Shown: positions 56,854 through 64,000 of the stretch, one piece after another
Position numbering within the stretch: the stretch's first letter is position 1
How the letters are laid out: each line of letters opens with the position of its first letter
DNA from: Pseudoclavibacter sp. RFBB5
GTDB taxonomy: Bacteria; Actinomycetota; Actinomycetes; Actinomycetales; Microbacteriaceae
Length of the DNA: 64,000 nt
Assembly (NCBI RefSeq): GCF_002931555.1
Contig: NZ_PSTZ01000007.1
Coordinates: 496,001-560,000, forward strand
Direction: 5' to 3'
Position numbers and translations under genes: made by a program
Notes under the pieces: model-generated
Told to the model about the DNA's origin: nothing
Databases searched by the model: none
The model's input: only the letters and a program-made list of their open reading frames with translations

Positions 56854-57414
56854 TCAACCTGCCACCGGTCTGATGCCGACGAACTGCATGCGATCCTCGC
56901 CGTAGAAGCACGACTGCAGTGCGAAGTCCCCCTGCAGTCCGATCAGTGATTCCGGCGTCTCCCAGTGCTTCGCCGTGTGCCGCACGTCGACGACCTCGAA
57001 CGTGCCCGGCTGCCCCTCGACCTCGAACTGCGTCCCGACCGCCCAGTTCAGGACGATGTCTCCCCCGCAGTTGTTGTGCGCCGCGTACACGGCCGGAACC
57101 CCGACGGTGTTGCGGTAGCTGGTCATCTCGATGAATGATCCGTCGCACACGTCGAGTTCCTCCTGGCCGCCTTCGACCCCGAGCCGGACCGCGGGGAGCT
57201 GCACCTCCGCGGCGACGTCGTTCACTGCGGCTTTCACCTGCCCGTACCCGCGTTCCACGGTCGTCGGCGTCAAGAGAGACATCGCCAGGATGACAGCCCC
57301 GGCGAGGACGAGTGTCGTGCCGAGCACCCCGAGGACCGCGTTTCCCATCGACCGCCGTCGGCGTGGAGACGCGGATCGGGCGTGGGCTGGCGGCGCGGGC
57401 CGGGTGCTCGTCAT
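56854..57414 (-). CDS. Membrane-anchored sortase-like protein
   Basis: 186 aa. A basic N-terminus is followed by one membrane segment (about residues 25-48) and an extracellular domain. The domain ends like a sortase: YAAHNNCGG with His113, VGTQFEVEG (strand after the GD-like turn), GTFEVVDVR, ALQSCFYGEDRMQFVGI with Cys169 and Arg175. His-Cys-Arg order and spacing fit the sortase triad, but the cysteine motif is LQSC instead of TLxTC, and extra cysteines (90, 116) are present. Fold call is tentative. GAGGAG ribosome site before the ATG. No LPxTG substrate gene is next to it. Confidence 0.6.
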   Translation of the reverse strand: MTSTRPAPPAHARSASPRRRRSMGNAVLGVLGTTLVLAGAVILAMSLLTPTTVERGYGQVKAAVNDVAAEVQLPAVRLGVEGGQEELDVCDGSFIEMTSYRNTVGVPAVYAAHNNCGGDIVLNWAVGTQFEVEGQPGTFEVVDVRHTAKHWETPESLIGLQGDFALQSCFYGEDRMQFVGIRPVAG

Positions 57415-57542
57415 AGGCAGAGGTCTCCTCGTGGTCAGACGCGTCAGATTCTGCAACAGCACCTTATGCGCTGCGTGTGAACGGATGCGCGCGTTCGAGC
57501 GATGCAGCGCCGGGCACTCATCTTCGTCTCGGCTGGCGTGCG

Positions 57543-57548
57543 TACGGT
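57543..57548 (+). promoter_or_regulatory. Candidate -10 element of the small acidic protein gene (leaderless)
   Basis: TACGGT, six bases, then ATG at 57555. Confidence 0.45.
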
Positions 57549-57554
57549 CGGAGC

Positions 57555-57758
57555 ATGACAGAACAGCACGCAACCCCCGACCACGACGAAGACGCCACCC
57601 TCGACGAGACCAACGAGCGGCTCGAAGCAGAATCGATCCAGGGCCTCGGCACGGGTGAGCCCAACCGGGAACGGCCGGACCAGCCGCCCACGCAGGTCCG
57701 CGATGACGCGGCGCAGCACCGCGACGACACCGTCCCGCCAGCGGGTGTCAACGGCTGA
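57555..57758 (+). CDS. Small acidic disordered protein
   Basis: 67 aa, rich in Asp, Glu, Gln, Thr and Pro, with no hydrophobic stretch; likely disordered (DEDATLDETNERLEAES, EPNRERPDQPPTQ). Function unknown. The promoter-start spacing argues that it is real. Confidence 0.5.
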   Translation: MTEQHATPDHDEDATLDETNERLEAESIQGLGTGEPNRERPDQPPTQVRDDAAQHRDDTVPPAGVNG

Positions 57759-57839
57759 ACCGCAGTATCGGAGGCCGGGTCGCGCTAGTGCCCCGGCCTC
57801 CACCGCGCGCGGCGCGCCTGGGACGCAAGCCCCTCGGGC

Positions 57840-60236
57840 TCACTCGAGGCTGACCTCCGCCGGTGACTTGTCGGGGCGCCATCCGCGCCAGCTCGGCTGC
57901 CTGAGTCGGCCACCGGCGGTCCATTCTGCGAACTCGACCTCCCCGACCAGCTCCGGTTCCACCCAGACCGCACCCCGCGCATCCGCCGCAGGGATGTCGG
58001 TGAACGGCGGCGTGTCACGCTCGCGGGACGCCAGCTCCTGGGCGGTCCGTTCGAGCTGTCGGTCGGTGAATCCTGTGCCGACACGGCCCACGTAGCGGAG
58101 TCCGTCCGGGCCTGGGACGCCGAGCAGCAACGAGCCGATGCTGTCGGCACGTCGTCCCCGTCCGGGACGCCATCCCCCGACGACAACTTCCTGGGACCTG
58201 TGGTGCTTGACCTTGACCCAGCTCTCGGAACGGCGACCCGGACGGTAGACGCTGTCTCGCCGCTTCGCCACGATGCCCTCCAGCCCGAGCTCAGCGCTGC
58301 TCGTCAGCGCCAGCTTCGCGTCGCCTTCGACGACCGGAGGAACACGCAGCCCGCGATGCTCGCGCACGTACTCGACTAGCAGGTCGCGCCGCTCCTCGTA
58401 CGGTCGATCGATCAGGCTCTCGCCGTCAGCTTCGAGCAGGTCGAAGACGAAGTAGTGCACGGGCACCTCCGCGGCCGCCCGCTCGACGTCGCGCGGTGCG
58501 CGCAAGCCCATCCTCGACTGGAGCCGGCCGAAGTCAGGGCGTCCCCGGCGGTCCAACGCCACGACCTCGCCGTCCAGAACCGCCACCCGCCCGCTCAGGC
58601 TCGCGCGCAGTGCATCGGCGACCTCCGGGTACGCAGCCGTCACGTCATTGCCGTTCCTCGTCAGCAGCCGTGGCCCGGCGGGCTCGACGGATGCCACGAT
58701 GCGGATGCCGTCCCATTTCATCTCGAACGCCCAGTCACCCTCGTCGTCGAAGACGCTCGTGTCACGCGAGGTCGCGAGCATGGGTGGGATCGAGGGCTTG
58801 GAGCGCCCGGTCCGCCTCGTGGTGCGGTGTGACGCTGTCGCACCCGTCCTCGGCGACTTCTCGGCTGACATCCGGTGCAGCAGCCAGTTGCTCTTGTCAT
58901 CACCGCTCCCCCGCGTGTGGATGAGCGCAACCCGCGTCGGCTCCCCGAGGCCTCCGGCGGCCTGGCCGTGCAAGGTGACGATCACCTCCTCGCCCTCGCG
59001 CCATTTCTCGAGCTCGTAGGTCCCCGCGTCCCAGATGTACACCTCACCGGCCCCGTACTCGCCCTTCGGGATCGAGCCCTCGAAGGTGCCGTACTCCAGG
59101 GGGTGGTCCTCGGTCTGCACCGCCAGGTGGTTCTTCTTCGTATCCGCTGGAATGCCCTTGGGCACAGCCCAGGAGACCAGCACGCCATCGTGTTCGAGCC
59201 GGAAGTCGTAGTGGAGCCGTCTCGCGTGGTGCTCCTGGATGACGAAGGTACGGCCGGATGAGGAAGGCGGGGCAGCCGCCGGCACCGGCTCGTTGGTCTT
59301 GGACGCATCGCGCATGGACCGGTAGCGTTTCAGCCGGTCCTCCCTGGCGGCCTCGGCGACGGGAGCGAGCGGGTCCAGCCGGGTGCGCATCCGTGTCAGC
59401 ACCTCGTCGTACTCGAGGTGGCGCAGCTGCGGTGACGCGAGCTCGCGCCAGGTACGTGGGACGGCCACGGTCGGCCGCGCGCGTCCGCGGAGGGAGTACG
59501 GAGCGATGGTCGTCTTCGACGCGTTGTTCTGGCTCCAGTCGACGAGCACCTTGCCCGCCCGCAGAGTCTTCTTCATGTCGCTCACGATGAGGTCCGGGTA
59601 GTCGGCCTCCAGCGACCTCGCGAGCTCGTGCGCAACCTGCGACACCTCATCAGAGGTGTGCGCTCCGTCGAGGGCGGCGTACAGGTGGATGCCCTTGCTG
59701 CCGCTCGTCACCGGGACGGGGTCGAGGTCCATGCCCTGCAGGATCCGACGAGCGAGTCGCGCCACCTCGGCGCATTCGACGAGGCCGGCGCCCTCGCCCG
59801 GGTCGAGGTCCAGGACCAGGCGGTCGGGGTTCATCGGCGTTCCGCCCGGACCGAAGCGCCACTGAGGGACATGCAGCTCGAGGGCAGCGACCTGCGCGAG
59901 CCAGGTGAGCGTCGCGACATCCCGCACGATGGGGTACTCGTTGCGGTGCTCCCGGTGCTCGATCCCCTCCCTCGGCACCCAGGCCGGCGCGCTGGCCTCG
60001 AGGTTCTTCTGGAAGAAGACCTTGCCGGGGTGCTCGGCGGTCCCGACACCGTCGACCCAGCGTTTGCGGGTCACGGGACGCTCCCGCACGTGCGGCAGCA
60101 GGAACGGAGCGATCTCCGCGTAGTACGCGAGCACCTCGGCCTTCGTGGTGCCGGTCTCCGGGTAGAGCACCTTGTCGAGATTCGTGAGCGTCACACGGTG
60201 GCCATCAACCGTCACCGTCTGCTTCGGGGTCGCCAT
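57840..60236 (-). CDS. ligD: ATP-dependent DNA ligase D (polymerase-phosphoesterase-ligase)
   Basis: End-processing and sealing enzyme of bacterial non-homologous end joining. The 798 aa product has the mycobacterial domain order: polymerase/primase domain (about 1-290) with RLVLDLDPGEG carrying the catalytic DxD, 3'-phosphoesterase (about 325-460) with HHARRLHYDFRLEHDG, and ligase (about 485-790) with the adenylated lysine in FEMKWDGIRI and VLDGEVVALD. The ATG is the start of the conserved domain and has only a weak -10-like CATCCT six bases before it. It is divergent from ku. Confidence 0.96.
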   Translation of the reverse strand: MATPKQTVTVDGHRVTLTNLDKVLYPETGTTKAEVLAYYAEIAPFLLPHVRERPVTRKRWVDGVGTAEHPGKVFFQKNLEASAPAWVPREGIEHREHRNEYPIVRDVATLTWLAQVAALELHVPQWRFGPGGTPMNPDRLVLDLDPGEGAGLVECAEVARLARRILQGMDLDPVPVTSGSKGIHLYAALDGAHTSDEVSQVAHELARSLEADYPDLIVSDMKKTLRAGKVLVDWSQNNASKTTIAPYSLRGRARPTVAVPRTWRELASPQLRHLEYDEVLTRMRTRLDPLAPVAEAAREDRLKRYRSMRDASKTNEPVPAAAPPSSSGRTFVIQEHHARRLHYDFRLEHDGVLVSWAVPKGIPADTKKNHLAVQTEDHPLEYGTFEGSIPKGEYGAGEVYIWDAGTYELEKWREGEEVIVTLHGQAAGGLGEPTRVALIHTRGSGDDKSNWLLHRMSAEKSPRTGATASHRTTRRTGRSKPSIPPMLATSRDTSVFDDEGDWAFEMKWDGIRIVASVEPAGPRLLTRNGNDVTAAYPEVADALRASLSGRVAVLDGEVVALDRRGRPDFGRLQSRMGLRAPRDVERAAAEVPVHYFVFDLLEADGESLIDRPYEERRDLLVEYVREHRGLRVPPVVEGDAKLALTSSAELGLEGIVAKRRDSVYRPGRRSESWVKVKHHRSQEVVVGGWRPGRGRRADSIGSLLLGVPGPDGLRYVGRVGTGFTDRQLERTAQELASRERDTPPFTDIPAADARGAVWVEPELVGEVEFAEWTAGGRLRQPSWRGWRPDKSPAEVSLE

Positions 60237-60329
60237 CCGCCCAGGATGCACCCCGAGCCTGAGGCGATCACCGGTGAACACTCAGCGTCGACTCGGCTCC
60301 CGAACTCCCGCGTCCGATGTACTTGCAGC

Positions 60330-61388
60330 ATGAGATCCATCTGGAAGGGCTCCATCGCATTCGGCCTCGTCAATGTCCCAGTGAAGCTGTACAGCGCGAC
60401 GGAGGACCACGACGTGCGCCTGCACCAGGTGCACGACAAGGACGGCGGGCGCATCCGCTATCAGCGACGCTGCGAGATCTGCGGGAAAGTGGTCGACTAC
60501 GAGCACATCGACAAGGCCTACGCCGACGAGGACCGGACGGTGGTGCTCACCGAGGACGACCTCAGCTCGCTGCCGGAAGAGCGAAGCCGTGAGATCGACG
60601 TCGTCGAGTTCGTGCCGAGCGACCAGCTCGACCCGATCATGTTCGATCGCAGCTACTTCCTCGAGCCAGACTCGAAATCGGCGAAGGCCTACGTGCTGCT
60701 TCGGAAGACCCTCGAGAAGACGGACCGAACCGCGATCGTGCACTTCTCGCTCCGGCAGAAGTCTCGGCTCGGAGCGCTGCGGACACGCGGTGACGTGCTC
60801 ATGCTCCAGTCGCTCCTCTGGGACGACGAGGTCAGGGAGGCGAACTTCGCATCCCTCGATGAACGGGTGAGGATCTCGGCGAAGGAGCTGAAGATGTCTG
60901 CATCGCTCGTCGACTCGTTCGCGGCAGACTTCGCGCCCGACCGTTTCACCGACGACTACCAGGAGCAGCTGCAGCAGCTCATCGACGCGAAGCTCGCGGA
61001 GGGCGACGCACTCGACACCGCCGCGACGTTCGGTGAGCCCGAGGACGACGAGGAAGCGGGCGGCGAGGTCATCGACCTCATGGACGCACTCCGCCGGAGC
61101 ATCGACAAGGGGCGGAGGACGCCGTCGGGTCAGGCCGCAGGGAAGCAGGGCGACACCAAGGACGACAAGGCGGGCGCGAGCAAGACCTCCTCGGGGAAGA
61201 CGGCGGCGAAGAAGCGAACGTCGAAGAACTCGACGTCGAAGAAGCCTTCGCCAAAGAAGACCGGGGCGACGAAGAGCGCTCCCAGGAAGACCGCGAAGAG
61301 CGAGACGAAGTCGGCCACGAAGAAGGCCGCTGACACGAAGACGGCGACGAAGAAGGCAGCGCCAGCGAAAGAGCGGAAGAGCGCCTGA
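60330..61388 (+). CDS. ku: Ku DNA end-binding protein
   Basis: Homodimeric ring that binds double-strand breaks and recruits LigD. The 352 aa product starts RSIWKGSIAFGLVNVPVKLY, the family signature, and has the Ku core to about residue 255. A very long C-terminal tail of about 95 residues follows, made of Lys, Ser, Thr and Ala with KKT/KKA repeats, as in some actinobacterial Ku proteins, where such tails bind DNA. TGTACT lies six bases before the ATG. Divergent ku-ligD pairs are common. Confidence 0.96.
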   Translation: MRSIWKGSIAFGLVNVPVKLYSATEDHDVRLHQVHDKDGGRIRYQRRCEICGKVVDYEHIDKAYADEDRTVVLTEDDLSSLPEERSREIDVVEFVPSDQLDPIMFDRSYFLEPDSKSAKAYVLLRKTLEKTDRTAIVHFSLRQKSRLGALRTRGDVLMLQSLLWDDEVREANFASLDERVRISAKELKMSASLVDSFAADFAPDRFTDDYQEQLQQLIDAKLAEGDALDTAATFGEPEDDEEAGGEVIDLMDALRRSIDKGRRTPSGQAAGKQGDTKDDKAGASKTSSGKTAAKKRTSKNSTSKKPSPKKTGATKSAPRKTAKSETKSATKKAADTKTATKKAAPAKERKSA

Positions 61389-61496
61389 GACGTCCTCCAG
61401 TTCACCGGGTGTTTACGTGCGGGAAGTCCCCCCGCGAGACGGTGCGGGTACGGTGACGGCGATCCCGTCAGAGACGCACGCCCCAGGAGGACGCAC

Positions 61497-64000
61497 GTGA
61501 CACGACCTTGGCAGAAGCTCCTCGCGGTGGGAGCCGCGACGACGCTCACCGGAGGCGGCCTGCTCGTCGCAGCCGCTCCCCCGACCGACGCTGCTCCCAG
61601 CGGAACCGAGCTCGTGATCAACGAGGCATACGGGGGCGGGGGCAACTCCGGCTCGCTGTACTCGAACGACTTCGTGGAGCTCTACAACCCGGGCCCGGCT
61701 GCGATCAGCGTCGATGGCTGGTCAGTTCAGTACTTCTCCGCGGGCGGCAATCTCGGCGGCGTGGCGGAGCTCTCGGGCGCCGTCGCACCGTCCTCGCACT
61801 ACCTGGTCGCCCTCTCGGCCGGCAACTCGCTGACCGGTGAGCTCCCGGTGCCGGATGCGAGCGGGGAGATCGCGATGGGCGCGCGCGGAGGCATCGTCGC
61901 CCTCGCCGACACGGCCGAAGCGGTCACGCTCCCCGCGGGCGCGGCCGTGGATGCGGTCGGCGTCGTCGACCTCCTCGGCTACGGGAGCGCGAGCGCCTTC
62001 GAGGGTGCCGCCCCCGCGCCGGAGCTCGGCAATGCGCTCAGCGCCCAGCGCGCCGCTGCGGGAGTCGACACCGACGAGAACGCGGCCGACTTCGTCGCGG
62101 CGGCGCCGACGCCGGAGAACTCCGCGGGTGGCTCGACCGCGACCCCAGCGCCGACGACGACCCCAGCGCCGACGACGACCGCGGCTCCGACCGTCCCGCC
62201 GGAGGCGGCGCTCGTGTCGATCGCGGAGATCCAGGGCACGGGGGCCGAAACACCGCTCGTCGACCAGACGGTCACCACCGAGGGCATCGTGACGGCGGTC
62301 TACGCCGAAGGCGGGCTCGGTGGCTTCAACATCCAGACGCCAGGGGTCACAGACCCGACCACCCACAGCGCCTCGACCGGGGTCTTCGTCTACGGCCCTG
62401 CCGCTGCGGCCACGGTCAGCATCGGCGACCGAGTCGCGGTCACCGGGCGAGTCGGCGAGCGCTTCGAGTCCACCCAGATCAGCGCGAGCGGAGTCGAGCA
62501 GCTCGAAGTCCGACCGGAGCACGTCGTCGAGCCCGTCGCGATCGAATGGCCGGAGACCGAGGAGGAGCGGGAACGCTACGAGGGGATGCTGCTCGCGCCG
62601 ACCGGCACCTACCGTGTCTCAGAGAACTACGCGCTCAACCAGTACGGCGAGGTGGGGCTCTCCGTCGGAGAGCGACTGCTCGTGACGCCGACCGAGGCCG
62701 GAGCCCCGGGCAGTCCCGAGGCGGTCGCGCAGGCCGAGTACAACGCCGCTCACAGCGTCATCCTCGACGACGGCGCTTCGACGGACTTCCTGCGGCGCGA
62801 AGGCGGCAGCATGGTCAACGCGGACATCCCGCTTCCCTACCTGAGTATCGAGACCCCCGTCACCGTCGGCGCGACGGCGACCTTCAGCGAACCCGTCGTC
62901 GTTCACTACTCCTTCGACAGCTACCGCTTCCAGCCGACGACGACCCTCACGGGCACGGAAGATGCACCCGTCACCTTCTCCGACGTGCGAGAGGCCGGCC
63001 CGGACTCCGTCGGCGGCAGCCTGCAGATCGGCACGTTCAACGTGCTCAACTACTTCACGAGCCTCGGCGTCGACTCCTGCGACGCAAGCCAGAGCTACAC
63101 CGACCGTGAGGGCAACCCCATCAGCGCGAACGGATGCCTTCCGCGCGGTGCCTGGGACGCCGAGAACCTGGAGCGGCAGGAGTCGAAGATCGTCGCCGCG
63201 ATCAACCAGCTCGACGCCGACATCGTCGCGCTCGAGGAGATCGAGGACTCCTCGGACTTCGGCAAGGATCGCGATGCGGCGCTCGTGGATCTCGTGGACG
63301 CGCTCAACGCCGCGGCCGGCGCGGACCGGTGGGCGCACGTCCCCTCGCCCGCGGACATCCCGGCTACGGGTGACGACGTCATCCGCACCGCCTTCATCTA
63401 CCAGCCCGCGACGGTCGGGCTGAGCGGGTCCTCGAGCATCCTCGACGACCCCGCGTTCATCAACGGACGCGCTCCGCTCGCGCAGACGTTCTCGGATCCC
63501 GCGACGGACACCGACTTCATCGTGGTCGCCAACCACTTCAAGTCGAAGGGCGGCTCCGGCGAGGGCGACAACGCGAACGAGGACGATATCGCCGGGCCCG
63601 CTGGGGCCGTCGGCGGGTGGAACGGCGACCGGACACGGCAGGCTCAGGCGCTCGCCGACTTCACGGAAGCGCAACGCGCCGAGCACGGCACGGACCTGCT
63701 GTTCCTCACCGGCGACTTCAACAGCTACTCGCAGGAGGAGCCCATGCGGGTGCTCGAGGACGCCGGCTACGAGAACCTCGGGGACTCGCGCAACCGGGCG
63801 GCTGGCGAGCCCGGCTCTACAGGCACCGAGTACTCGTACAGCTTCGGCGGCACCGTCGGCTCACTCGATCACATCCTCGCGAGCGGCGCAGCGGCCGAAG
63901 CAGTGACGGGAGCCGACGTGTGGACGATCAACGCGTATGAGCAGGTCGGCACCGAGTACAGCCGCTTCAACTCCAACGTCACCCAGCTCTACACGGATGA
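61497..64000 (+). CDS. Secreted ExeM/NucH-type endonuclease (cut by window end)
   Basis: Exported DNase, probably for extracellular DNA use or biofilm turnover. At least 834 residues are visible. In order: signal peptide (LLAVGAATTLTGGGLLVAAA), a lamin-tail domain (ELVINEAYGGGGNSG, DFVELYNPG), a Thr/Pro-rich linker, an OB-fold region (TVTTEGIVTAVYAEGG, IGDRVAVTGRV), and an endonuclease/exonuclease/phosphatase domain with IGTFNVLNYF, DADIVALEEIED, FLTGDFNSYS and GSLDHILASG. GTG start with a strong AGGAGG. The C-terminus, which may hold a wall anchor, lies outside. Confidence 0.92.
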   Translation, partial: MTRPWQKLLAVGAATTLTGGGLLVAAAPPTDAAPSGTELVINEAYGGGGNSGSLYSNDFVELYNPGPAAISVDGWSVQYFSAGGNLGGVAELSGAVAPSSHYLVALSAGNSLTGELPVPDASGEIAMGARGGIVALADTAEAVTLPAGAAVDAVGVVDLLGYGSASAFEGAAPAPELGNALSAQRAAAGVDTDENAADFVAAAPTPENSAGGSTATPAPTTTPAPTTTAAPTVPPEAALVSIAEIQGTGAETPLVDQTVTTEGIVTAVYAEGGLGGFNIQTPGVTDPTTHSASTGVFVYGPAAAATVSIGDRVAVTGRVGERFESTQISASGVEQLEVRPEHVVEPVAIEWPETEEERERYEGMLLAPTGTYRVSENYALNQYGEVGLSVGERLLVTPTEAGAPGSPEAVAQAEYNAAHSVILDDGASTDFLRREGGSMVNADIPLPYLSIETPVTVGATATFSEPVVVHYSFDSYRFQPTTTLTGTEDAPVTFSDVREAGPDSVGGSLQIGTFNVLNYFTSLGVDSCDASQSYTDREGNPISANGCLPRGAWDAENLERQESKIVAAINQLDADIVALEEIEDSSDFGKDRDAALVDLVDALNAAAGADRWAHVPSPADIPATGDDVIRTAFIYQPATVGLSGSSSILDDPAFINGRAPLAQTFSDPATDTDFIVVANHFKSKGGSGEGDNANEDDIAGPAGAVGGWNGDRTRQAQALADFTEAQRAEHGTDLLFLTGDFNSYSQEEPMRVLEDAGYENLGDSRNRAAGEPGSTGTEYSYSFGGTVGSLDHILASGAAAEAVTGADVWTINAYEQVGTEYSRFNSNVTQLYTD
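62142..62177 (+). repeat. Tandem 18-base repeat (2 copies) in the nuclease linker
   Basis: Two exact copies of ACCCCAGCGCCGACGACG encode TPAPTT twice in the linker between the lamin-tail and OB regions. Confidence 0.85.

Overview
The window is high-GC DNA from an actinobacterium, most likely a member of the Microbacteriaceae. This rests on gene content and order (alaS-ruvX-mltG-aroE-aroC-aroK-aroB, efp-nusB-pyrR-pyrB-pyrC-carA-carB-pyrF, ruvC-ruvA-ruvB-yajC-secD-secF-rel), on TANNNT promoter elements with many apparently leaderless genes, and on Ku plus LigD end joining. The genus cannot be told by eye. No plasmid, phage or insertion-sequence genes were recognised. The first 41 kb is an ordinary conserved chromosomal core; the last 20 kb is more accessory.

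Region 1 (1-9.8 kb, minus strand): the pyrimidine operon pyrR-pyrB-pyrC-PH-like membrane gene-carA-carB-pyrF (cut by the window edge), preceded by aroQ, efp and nusB. A hairpin with a PyrR-type loop covers the pyrR ribosome binding site. Region 2 (9.8-12.3 kb): a HAD phosphatase and two plus-strand accessory genes (GNAT, RibD/DHFR-like) separate aroQ from the other aro genes. Region 3 (12.3-21.2 kb, minus): tightly overlapping alaS-ruvX-mltG-aroE-aroC-aroK-aroB, with two small membrane-protein genes upstream. Region 4 (21.3-26.3 kb): rpsD with promoter and terminator, rarA, a membrane-anchored cyclophilin, a DUF349 protein and an AbiEi-like protein. Region 5 (26.3-41.4 kb, minus): rel, secF, secD, yajC, ruvB, ruvA, ruvC, yebC, an M18 aminopeptidase, pdxT, pdxS, a HIT hydrolase and thrS.

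Region 6 (41.5-45.8 kb, plus): a fatty acid desaturase, then a three-gene NAD salvage cassette. It holds a PRPP-synthetase-like protein, a NAMPT-like transferase and an NrtR-type regulator with a decayed Nudix box. A perfect 8-4-8 palindrome, the probable NrtR operator, sits directly upstream of a leaderless promoter. The first two genes could be classical NadV plus Prs, or the NARP1 pair (ADPR-pyrophosphate synthetase plus nicotinamide-ADPR transferase). Region 7 (45.9-48.2 kb): a SMI1/KNR4 protein, a methyltransferase and four tRNA genes (Val-GAC, Cys-GCA and Gly-GCC on minus, Val-CAC on plus).

Region 8 (48.2-57.8 kb): poorly characterised accessory genes. They include a tail-anchored protein, an LRV/proline-rich/transmembrane/zinc-peptidase protein, a protein with an internal duplication plus a TY-Chap-like domain, an APC permease, a cytosine-deaminase-like amidohydrolase, DUF5996 and DUF3263 proteins, and a membrane-anchored sortase-like protein. 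Most are monocistronic and have a -10 hexamer exactly six bases before the start codon, so they are probably leaderless. Region 9 (57.8-64 kb): divergent ligD and ku (non-homologous end joining), then a secreted ExeM/NucH-type nuclease cut by the window end.
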